Assembly (NCBI GenBank): GCA_948144175.1 | Contig: CANXME010002096.1 | Coordinates: forward strand, 1,364,001 to 1,428,000 | Direction of reading: 5' to 3' | DNA from: Closterium sp. NIES-65 | Taxonomy: Eukaryota; Streptophyta; Zygnematophyceae; Desmidiales; Closteriaceae | DNA: 64,000 nt | Shown: piece by piece, positions 55,326 through 64,000 of the stretch | How positions within the stretch are numbered: the stretch's first letter is position 1 | Layout of the letters: each line of letters starts with the position of its first letter | Position numbers and translations under genes: made by a program | Notes under the pieces: generated by a model | Databases searched by the model: none | Seen by the model: the letters and a program-made list of their open reading frames with translations, nothing else | Told to the model about the DNA's origin: nothing

Positions 55326-57201
55326 CCCGACTCACGACAATATCGAAGCGAAGTATAGAATAGCTGACGAACGTATGCCGCACCTGAGTCCGCTAGACTT
55401 TCACATATTTAATTTAATTAAGGCACACCACTAGCGGAAGTCGAGCGCACCGCCGAGGGCCCCAGCAGGTGGCGGGACAGCAAGATTAACAATTCACGAA
55501 GCAAATGAGGATGATTTGGAGAGATGCAAGAGCAGCCTTGGGAAGAGCTCTCAGGCTGCTGAACAGACACTGCGAGATTGAAGAAGAGGGGAACGATCGA
55601 TCTGTCAGCTCCTCCGTCCGTGCGATTTTGTCTAGCAGAGCCACAACCGGTACGTGTGGAAGTAGCTATTGATCACCTTGTTTCTGCCTTGCCTTGAGAT
55701 TTGTCCAGCTTTGTTTGAATTGCCTCGAAATTTGTGGCGTTCTGCCCCACCTTGGGGATTGTGTGGGTGCTGGGGGGAACGACGGGGGGGAGGGAGGGGG
55801 GGGAAACTGTATTTGCGGGGGGGCACGGGAAGGGAGGAGAAGAGGAGGGGAGAGAGGGGGGCAGATGATGCGAGCGGTGCGGAAGAACCTGGAAGAGAAA
55901 CTCGATGGCTGCTCCGCGCGCGCGAGAGAGCGCGATAAGGGGGGGAAAATGAGGGAAGGGGAACGAGTGAGGGGGGGTCCAGCTCGTACATTTGCTGTTC
56001 GTAAACCCCCTCAGTTACCACATTCTTTGTGGTAGCCCTTTATTGAACGTGTCCAGCGGACACAATCAGCTTCTGTTCGCAAGACGGAACGCCCCATGCA
56101 CGTACCTAGAGTCGTCTGACTCACGTTACTGGAATCAGCAGGGACGCGAACAAGGGTACAGCACCGCGTCCTGGCCACTACAGTTCGTTTCCCTTGTATC
56201 GCTTGCACGATTTCGTCAGTGGTTCGCTCTGCTCGCCAGCGCCCCCTGCGCCTGCACAAAAATTTTCAAGCTATGATTGACGAGGGAAACTGTTACCTCG
56301 TTTTCAACGTGGTCAGAGAACTGTTGATTCGTGTGGCGGGGAATGTGTCCGCGCTTCTGAAATTACAGGATGGTTGGACTCCACTCACAATGCATTCGTT
56401 TCTAGGTACGGTATTTGAACCTCGATACGTGCGTTGGCACGAAAAATCCTGAAATGAACGAACTGGACACGCCCTGAGGGAGGGGTCCTCCTCAGTGAAG
56501 GGGAGAAGAAGGGTGCGGTGCGGAAGAAAAATGTCCGCAGCGCCAGCGGAGATTTCAGCATGAAATGCAAACAGTCAGCAACGGACGGTCCGATGTCGAC
56601 GAAATCCGAAACGGACTGCTTCGATGGAATTCTGCTTCCAGCGAAGGAGGAGGGCTTCCCGAAGGTCATGGTCCCGGGAGCATCGTTCTTGTCGGGGCGG
56701 GGAACCAGACGGGATTTGGAGCGTGAACAGTTGTGTCGGATCGAATCAATCCACGTGCAATCCGCGTTTGTTCTGTTCACTCAGTTTCTCAAATTCTGCC
56801 CGACCATAAGATGCTACGTGTATTTTAGAAACCACCCCACTGCAATTAAGACCAGACAATCCCTAAGCACCGACTGTAAGGGGACATTGCAATCTGTGAA
56901 ATCCCTGCAAGAGACCTGGTTCCTCTGTGCTGATGAGCGAGCTATCCGCAACCATCATGATTGAGAGGCACCATAAATATCGTTGGTAAAATCGTAACAC
57001 CTAGACAAACCGCACTTCCCCTTGCAGCATTGTCGCACACGGACCAACGGCCAGGTCCACTTTCCACCCGTTGCCACGCTGAATCTCCTCAGAATGACGT
57101 GTCAATGAGCTGTTCCGAGTAGCAGAACATTTTCGCGTATTGGAAGAACCGTTACTCAATGGATGACTAGATGTGGACTCGAACTATTCCTCAAACTTAC
57201 A
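55326..57201. other. intergenic
   Basis: It has G-rich low-complexity sequence at 55770-55990. I find no domain, tRNA or splice-consistent reading frame that I would defend. Confidence 0.4.
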
Positions 57202-57732
57202 TTAAAAAAAAAAATGACCATGCATCCACTTTGCAAATGAACTAAACCTTGTAACCAGCTGACCTTTATTGTCTCTGTCGACCCTAAACGGAGAATTCAT
57301 GTCAGCCAACAACTGCTCCACACGACTTCTTACCACCGAAGCTCCTTGCTTCCGACTATGCTTCCCCCATCCAGTCACAATGGAAACTCTACCTGACAAT
57401 TTCCCCGCACTCTTAGTACCATCTCCTTGATCCCATTCCAGTCTCCAACCCCCATATCCCGCATCTCGTGCACCCCCACAGACCAAATCTAAGCCCGTCG
57501 AGCCAATGCCACTCCCTGCTGCCTCCAAACTACGGCCGCTGTCCCTTCCCGCTGTCTCATCCATAGTTCTCTCCCACTGGTTCATGATGAGCCAGGCCAG
57601 CAGCACCACAGCAGCGGCTTCAGAGTGCAACCCATGCAAGTCAACCAACAATTCAACTCTGTCAGTTGCACTCACACCACTTCTGCTGGTAACCGCAGCG
57701 ACGCACCTATCGCCATTTGCACGAGAACTACA

Positions 57733-57809
<77 letters not shown>

Positions 57810-60800
57810 TGGTAACCGCAGCCACATAGCGCCAGAGCAGGGCAGTCAAAGCACGGACCAGTGCTCGGCTGTCCTCACCAGAGAGTGCTCGTAACTGCTG
57901 CTGCTGTTGCTGCTGATGCTGCTGCTGGTGCTGCTGCTGCTGAGACGGTGGTTCGGAACGTGTTGGGGGAAGATTGAGAACAATTCTGCATCCTGCAAAA
58001 CACCCAACTTCTGCTTCTGCACTTGACGAGCTTGCTGCCAGATGTGGTGCCGCCTGCGCTGCCGCCTGTGGTGCCGCCTGCGCTGCCGCCTGTGGTGCCG
58101 CCTGTGGTGCCGCCTGTGGTGCCGCCTGTGGTGCCGCCCACGGGACCTCAGCCAACCGTGGGGCGACAGCTGGCTGCAGCGGTGGAACTACAGCTGGCGG
58201 CACCATTGGGACGACAGAAGCACCCAGGAGGCGCACTGCCAGGTTCACAGTGGTTGCTGGTGGCGGGGATCGCACAGCTGGTTCTGGTGCCATCGATCCA
58301 TTGCTGCGTGCCACATCAGCAGTGGTTGACACGTCAGCAGAAAGTGACACGTCAGCAGCCATGTGATGGAGCATGGACGCGACCTGCTGCCACTGCCCTC
58401 TCTCCCATGAGGCTCGCAGAAGCAGCTCCCTTCTCCTCCACTCACCCGCACTTCCTCCCCCTCCTCCTCTGGCTGCAACTGATAATGCTGCTGCTGCTGC
58501 TGCTGCCTGTGGTGCTCCTGCTCCTGCTTCTACTGCTTCTGCTCGTGGTGCTGCTGCTGTTGCTTGTGTTTCTGCTGGTGCTGCTGTTGATGCCCCTGCT
58601 GCTTGTGATGCCCCTGCTCCTGCTTCTACTGCTTCTGCTCGTGGTGCTGCTGCTGTTGCTTGTGTTTCTGCTGGTGCTGCTGTTGATGCCCCTGCTGCTT
58701 GTGATGCCCCTGCTCCTGCTTCTACTGCTTCTGCTCGTGGTGCTGCTGCTGTTGCTTGTGTTTCTGCTGGTGCTGCTGTTGATGCCCCTGCTGCTTGTGA
58801 TGCTCCTGCTCCTGCTGCTGCTGCTGCTTGTGGTTCTGCTGTCGCTGTTGCGTCTGTTACGGGTGCTTTCAACCAGCTCATCACCCCCACCCTCTCCTCC
58901 ATCTCCGCTCCAACCTCCTCCATCTCCCCCCACCGCTTCTCCCTCGCCAGCGCCACCATCACCGCCTCGCCCGCCTCTCTCGCCGCCACGGCCACCTGAC
59001 CCCTCCCACCCCGCCATGTGGCAGCTCCCGATTGGAGCACAAAGCGCAGCAGCGCAAGGGCGTCGTCGGGGCGACTGCAGCGGGCGAGGGCGGCTGCAAG
59101 CAGCAGCACTGCGTGTGCCTCCCTCTTTAAAGCCCGAGTCGGGATCCTCCTTTCACAGCCCAAGGTGGATTCATCCAAACCCCACATCGCACACAGCAGC
59201 ATGGCAACTGCCCCGTCGACCACTCCCACTTCTCCAAACGCCTCTATCAGGGCACAACCCGAGGCATAGGAGAGGGGGCGAGACAATTCCTGAGGTGCCT
59301 CAAGAATCGCGGCCGCCCCGTCCGCCACTCCCACCTCTCCAAACGCCTCTATCAGTGCACAGCCCGACACATCGGAGAGGGGGCGAGTGGGAACGGTGAT
59401 TGTGTGGGAGGGGTGAGAGGAACGAGAAGAGAGACTGGTCAGTGAGAGGCGCTGCTCTTCTACGGTCGATGGCTCCTCTGCTGCTGTCTGTTGCTCTGGT
59501 GTGGTCAGTCTTTCTGCCGTTGCCAGCTGATTTGAAGGGATTAACTGCTGTGACATGAGAGCGTTCCAGAGTGGCGGTGCGGGCGACAGAAGCAAGGGAA
59601 GCCTGCCCAGAATAGGGAGAGAAACAGAGGCTGACTGCACTGCTGCTGCTGGAACTTCTGCTTTGAGTTCCCTGCTTCTTTTGTCCTTTGTGCCTGAATC
59701 AATAGCCTGCTGAAACACCCCTTGCTGCTTCGTGTTTGAATCAGTGACCTGTGTATGCACTCGCGGCATCTGACCAATCAGCTGCACTCCCCTCTCCACC
59801 TGATTCGCTGACACCAGCCCCGCTGCCACACGGGCGTGCAATCGCAGTGCGCCACCTGTCCACCGCTGGCCGCCACATGTCCTCTGCTGACGTGTCATCT
59901 CGCGCTCAGGGCTGCTGCCACTGCGAGCAGGAAAATCAGCCTCTTCAGAATCCTCAGACTCTTCAGAATCCTCAGACTCTGATTTTTTTGATATATCCGA
60001 TGAATCTGATCGCCTGTTATAAGAGCACACGGCTGGCGGGACTGATTCAAAGACCTGGAAATAGAGAGGGAGGAGAAAGGGGGGAGAAAACAGGGAACGA
60101 CGAGAGGGAATTCTCAACAACAATGAGACTGACTAAAGGCCGAGGGAATACAGAGGGAAAAGAGAGTGGGGACTGGGGAGACAGGGTTGAGAAGGGGGAG
60201 ATACAAGAGTGAATTCTCAACAACAAAGTGACTGACTCAAGGCCGAGGGAATACAGAGGGAAAAGAGAGTGGGGACTGGGGAGACAGGGTTGAGAAGGGG
60301 GAGATACAAGAGTGAATTCTCAACAACAAAGTGACTGACTCAAGGCCGAGGGAATACAGAGGGAAAAGAGAGTGGGGACTGGGGAGACAGGGTTGAGAAG
60401 GGGGAGATACAAGAGTGAATTCTCAACAACAAAGTGACTGACTCAAGGCCGAGGGAATACAGAGGGAAAAGAGAGTGGGGACTGGGGAGACAGGGTTGAG
60501 AAGGGGGAGATACAAGAGTGAATTCTCAACAACAAAGTGACTGACTCAAGGCCGAGGGAGTACAGAGGGAAAAGAGAGTGGGGACTGGGGAGATAGGGTT
60601 GAGAAGGGGGAGATACAAGAGTGAATTCTCAACAACAAAGTGACTGACTCAAGGCCGAGGGAATACAGAGGGAAAAGAGAGTGGGGACTGGGGAGACAGG
60701 GTTGAGAAGGGGGAGATACAAGAGTGAATTCTCAACAACAAAGTGACTGACTCAAGGCCGAGGGAATACAGAGGGAAAAGAGAGTGGGGACTGGGGAGAC

Positions 60801-62265
60801 AGGGTTGAGAAGGGGGAGATACAAGAGTGAATTCTCAACAACAATGAGACTGACTCAAGGCCGAGGGGCCACAGCAGGACAAGGGACGGGTTAGGGTGCA
60901 GGTACCTGATTTCATATTAAATGGAAAAACCCAGTTCATCAAACAAGTGTTTTGAGCCAACTACACACCCTGATCACGCTGCAGCTCCTGTACAGCGGTA
61001 TTTACACCACTACTTCTGCTGGTTAGCAGTTCAGTTTTGACAACATATCTTGCACACACCAAACATCTTCGCCACAGCAAGTAACACACGTTTAAGATAG
61101 ATCTTCTGCTATCAACACAGAACCTTTCAAACCTGAGCTCTCCACAAGGGAAAAAAAACCACTTCTCCCTCCTCCCCCACCCCCACCAAAAGAAAGAAAA
61201 TAACAAACAAATATTTTGTCTTCTCATTAGACTCACATCTGCTGCCAGTTCGAACTCCTGCAGGCGCCACAGCTCCTCTGCAAGGGATCTCAGGAAACCC
61301 GCAGGAAGCTTCTTCAGCCTGCGAAGTTCACCCAGCAGTGCTTTTCCCCGCCTGTTGTCCGATCGGGTGTGAGATCTTGTGTCAGATCTGGCAGCCAATA
61401 GCAGCGCGTGCACGCCTCTCGCCACCCGATTGGTCACTGTTCGAGACATGCGCTTGCGGCCGCCCAGCCCAGTGCGCAAGGGGCGGAAGCCAATGTCGCC
61501 GGGCGCGCTGGCGGCGGAAGGCGAAGCGCGTGTTGCGGAAGCTGAAGCGGGAGAAGAGGAAAGTGAACCGAGGGTGGCGGAGGCTGTAGGGGGAGCGGCG
61601 GAACTTGAAGCGCGGGCGGCGGAAGCTGCGCTCAAACCGTGGCCCATATTGGGGACTGAAAGCACATTTTGACGCGACCTCGTCTGATGCCTGATTGCTC
61701 TCGAGCCAGCCTCGATGTTGCCGTGAGTTCCGTGGCTGGCACTGGGCCTCGCGAGAGTTTCACGATTGCTGTGATTTTCGCGACCGTTACTATTCTCAAC
61801 GCCATTCTTGGCTGCAGAAATTGCCGAGCAGTTTCCTCCTGGCGGTTCAGGCGCTACCGCTGAACCTAAGAACGTAAACGGCTCTCGGGAAAAACTATCT
61901 GAGGTTGGTGGTTCTAATCCCCCGACCCCTTGCGACAAGTTCTGAGAAACTAATAGCTCAGCGGCAAGATTCGAACGTGGGTCTCCTGGGTCACAGCCCC
62001 GTTTGCTCGTCCTGGAATTCCGCGTGTCCGAGCGGCGTCGATCACGGTTAGCGGGTCCGCCGAAACCCTTGGGCTTGCCGGTAGCAAGATCAGAAACCGG
62101 CGGACTAGGTCGCTCGCTCCTAACTGCGATTTGTCTTCTCTGGGGAGAGCTTTGCCGTACTGAAAGTTTAGTCCCCGTTTCGGTCGGAATTCGTGACGGA
62201 CTGACGGAGAAACGAGGCGAATTGACGGAGAGCGGAGGCGAAACCAGGTTCAGCAACGGGGACAT
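57202..62265 (-). CDS. PPR-SMR protein, probably plastid-targeted, 2 exons, 1293 aa
   Basis: Exons: 62265-61237 (343 codons) and 60054-57202, phase 0 at the junction (ELAAD|VFESVPP). The C-terminal roughly 150 residues are a Small MutS-Related domain: VDLHGLHSEAAAV and GRVSIVTGWGKHSRKQG, then PFRVDRDNKGQLV. Upstream are degenerate pentatricopeptide-like helices (FESVPPAVCSYN, RLHARVAAGLVSANQVERGV, CALIEAFGEVGVVDGAVAML, LLLAAALARCSRPDDALALL). PPR-SMR proteins (GUN1, pTAC2, SVR7 class) bind RNA in chloroplasts or mitochondria. The N-terminus is Ser/Arg/Pro-rich and nearly free of acidic residues for 35 residues, like a transit peptide. Oddities: a roughly 24-residue Ser run, a roughly 32-residue Ala-rich repeat in three to four copies, an AAPQ repeat, and a 33-residue duplication (RPLS..SGCALIEAFGEVGV). 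With so few PPR motifs it is an unusual member. Confidence 0.85.
57730..57806. repeat. (CTG)n trinucleotide repeat coding poly-Ser
   Basis: About 25 GCT/CTG units on the given strand encode consecutive Ser (AGC) codons in the PPR-SMR protein. Confidence 0.95.
58490..58850. repeat. 96-bp coding repeat in PPR-SMR gene
   Basis: Three near-perfect units plus edges encode ASQAAGASTAAPAETQATAA followed by APRAEAVEAGAG. Confidence 0.93.
60108..60855. repeat. 103-bp tandem repeat filling the PPR-SMR intron
   Basis: Units start with GAATTCTCAACAACAA at 60108, 60211, 60314 and so on every 103 bp, seven full units and a partial. They are almost identical, so recently amplified or homogenised. Confidence 0.97.
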
Positions 62266-63056
62266 GACGGTTGAATCCTACCACATAACTGACAGATTGC
62301 CGAGTAACCAAACCAACCTCGACAACTAAACCTAGATGTCGCCGAGCAAAAGGCAGGCAGCCAAACCTAGCTGATGCCGACCATCTCTGAATCATGCCGA
62401 GCCGAGCCTACATCGACACTGGTGAGACCCATGTTGTTGGATTGTCAGGCTCCTGGCTATTCCATCCAGACGCGACGCGGAGTATGCGTGTCGCGTTGCT
62501 GAATTCCATGATGCTGGACACTCCCAAGCAGGTGGAGTACAGGTGGGGAAGGGCATGAAACAGGGTAAATTACCCGCTGAAACACGTCCTTTATAGTGTA
62601 CTTCCATCTACAGTTTGGGGCACATCCATCAGTGTCACAGAAACCATCAAGCACTAAACAATCTTGCCACACCTTGACTGTCTAGGGTTATCCTTTTTAC
62701 AGACCAAGACAGAGCTAAAGTTGTTCCTTAGGGCAAGCCATATGAGTTCAGTTCATTGTGGGGAATCGGATGATGTGCATGTCAGATTGCCTCATTTGCA
62801 GTTGTTTGTCTTTGCATAGGGTTTTGAACAATATTGAACTCCGTATGACACACCCTTATACATCTATTGAAAGTTCCACACTGCAAAGGTGCTCCTTTGA
62901 TTGCTGCCTGATTTTCTGTGTCTCTCCTTATAACATCGGCACAACTGGCCTCCTAACGATGGGACATGCTGCTGCTGCCATTGCAAGTGGTAGCAGTCCT
63001 GCATATGCTCCACCATGATAGCCTTGGAGTCACTCGCGTTACAATCCCTTTTCTTA
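62266..63056. other. intergenic between PPR-SMR gene and PIF/Harbinger element
   Basis: It holds the putative divergent 5' flank of the PPR-SMR gene. I see nothing else I can support. Confidence 0.4.
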
Positions 63057-64000
63057 GGGTGCATTCCTGTGGAGACATTTGTGTCTGAACCCCCGTTTTC
63101 CCGGGTCGCGCCTGTAAAATTGCCAAATGTTGTGTCACAAACAACCAATGTGTCGCGACTGTGAGCGACAGTTGGGCACGGCCAGGTGGTCGCTTTCTAT
63201 TGGTTGCGATGTACAGGATCGGGCCATCATCGTTTTCCCACCGGGCATCCTGGCTAAACACACCATCCAGCAGCGCAGATTGCGCTGGTGCTAGCCACAG
63301 TAGAGGAACTTGCAATTTGGTCGAGTCGGGAGGTGTGCACCAACCCACGCACAAAGGCATATACTCAACAACTCTGGCAAGTACAAAAACTCACGCATCA
63401 AAGACCCCAATGCACCACTCCTTCTAGCAACCATGGCACAGCCTCGGGAGGTGCCATTTCTCATGCGACTTCTGGTCGCATGGGTGACGTTTAACTACAG
63501 CATCTTCCTGGACGCCGTCGCCCAGTCGGTTGGAGGTTTGCTGGAGGCGAACGTCTTCACGGAAGACGAGTCCTCGGCCTCTAGCTCACACGGCTCCAAC
63601 CGAACAGCCGAGCGGAAGAGAAGGGCAGGGCTTCGCCAGAGGAGGTACCACCTGCTGTTAGAAGACCAGGAAGGCATGGGGGAGGACGAATTCAGAGACT
63701 TGTTCCGCATTAACCGCGCCATCCTCGATTACATTGTAGTCGGGATGGCGATCTACATGCAGCCGTACGTGGACAGGTATCTCATCAGCCACGAGGTGGC
63801 ATGCCTGGTCGCTATCAAATACCTGGCCACTGGCATGTCGTTCGTGGACTTGGCTTCCGTCTTCGGCCTCTCCAAGACCCTGTGCCACATGCTTGTTGAC
63901 GCTCTGCTCATGCACTTCCCCTCCGTCTTAAAGCAGCAATGGGTCCACTTCCCGACCCGTGACGACCTCGACGAGATGGCGGAGGAGTTCCGCGCCATCA
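63057..64000 (+). mobile_element. PIF/Harbinger DNA transposon, 5' part, cut by window end
   Basis: A transposase reading frame starts at 63433. Upstream, TTA (63054-63056) followed by GGGTGCATTCCTGTGGAGAC looks like the 3-bp target site and terminal repeat of this superfamily. The other end is outside the window, so this boundary is inferred. Confidence 0.6.
63433..64000 (+). CDS. PIF/Harbinger nuclease (transposase), N-terminal part
   Basis: It is open from ATG 63433 (MAQPREVPFLMRLLVAWVTF) to the window end, at least 189 codons. Features: a basic stretch RTAERKRRAGLRQRR, then DEFRDLFRINRAILDYIVVG, then KYLATGMSFVDLASVFGLSK followed by TLCHMLVDALL (helix-turn-helix-like), and FPTRDDLDEMAEEFR. 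This order is typical of Harbinger-type plant nucleases before the DDE domain, which lies beyond the edge. No stops or frameshifts so far, so the element may be intact. Confidence 0.85.
   Translation, partial: MAQPREVPFLMRLLVAWVTFNYSIFLDAVAQSVGGLLEANVFTEDESSASSSHGSNRTAERKRRAGLRQRRYHLLLEDQEGMGEDEFRDLFRINRAILDYIVVGMAIYMQPYVDRYLISHEVACLVAIKYLATGMSFVDLASVFGLSKTLCHMLVDALLMHFPSVLKQQWVHFPTRDDLDEMAEEFRAI

Noticed and set aside
58023-59399. 458-codon Leu-rich frame opposite the PPR-SMR gene
   Set aside because: It is antisense to Ala/Ser/Gln-rich coding repeats; the minus strand has the SMR domain and the consistent splice.
61890-62040. tRNA-like fragments (GGTTCTAATCC and GTTCGAATCT B-box-like motifs) inside PPR-SMR exon 1
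   Set aside because: I could not build a full cloverleaf on either strand. They also translate as GVGGLEPPTS-like peptide, so the exon's 5' half may partly derive from tRNA sequence, but evidence is weak.

Overview
The window is nuclear DNA of a streptophyte (plant-lineage) organism, most likely a charophyte green alga. Support: intron-rich genes with plant-type products (GH127/DUF1680, 4CL-like acyl-CoA ligase, PPR-SMR, ENY2, DUF3755/SANT-like), Ty1/copia elements with plant tRNA-iMet primer sites, hAT and PIF/Harbinger transposons, and a very high density of mini- and microsatellites. The Gly/Glu/Pro-rich copia polyprotein recalls the desmid Closterium; that genus is a guess from memory, not a search result.

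Layout. 1-18,245 is a transposon block: a degenerate copia element running off the left edge (5' LTR 4952-5085); a 1.16-kb copia derivative that keeps only RNase H between identical 131-bp LTRs (5852-7009, duplication CTACC); a full-length but dead 6.0-kb copia element (8339-14378, duplication AGCAG); and a 3.7-kb hAT element (14523-18237, 8-bp duplication ACCGAGAC) with a five-exon transposase gene broken by one stop codon. 19,382-62,265 is a host gene block: C2-like/LysM protein (-), 4CL-like acyl-CoA ligase (-), tRNA-Gly-like gene (+), ENY2 (+), a 15-kb GH127-type glycosidase gene (-), a SANT/DUF3755-like protein (-) and a PPR-SMR protein (-). 63,057-64,000 is the start of a PIF/Harbinger transposon (+). 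I resolved complete exon chains with consistent splice phases for the C2-LysM protein (10 exons, 592 aa), acyl-CoA ligase (10 exons, 566 aa), ENY2 (5 exons, 110 aa), GH127 (13 exons, 1209 aa), PPR-SMR (2 exons, 1293 aa) and hAT transposase (5 exons, 835 codons before the stop is considered).

Main observation. The introns of the acyl-CoA ligase, ENY2 and GH127 genes (and, in one place, the SANT gene) are full of partial copies of their own neighbouring exons. Copies carrying the acceptor side lie in the intron upstream of the exon, and copies carrying the donor side lie in the intron downstream. In places they collapse into short tandem arrays of one splice site (24-bp donor array at 27667-27800, 29-bp acceptor array at 38222-38366, 30-bp donor array at about 47170-47400). 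This points to recurrent tandem duplication across exon-intron junctions as the way introns grow here, leaving many decoy splice sites. The same introns carry short palindromes with the core TTTTGAG-NNNN-CTCAAAA, some extended by locus-specific inverted arms, and a 4.2-kb heptamer satellite with roughly 1.05-kb higher-order repeats.

The host genes do not form an operon-like unit; they are independent eukaryotic genes for cell-wall sugar metabolism, acyl/phenylpropanoid-type CoA activation, chromatin and mRNA export, and probable organelle RNA metabolism. Six inferred premature stops and one zinc-knuckle change in the transposons can all be explained by C-to-T/G-to-A transitions, as expected of methylated repeats.
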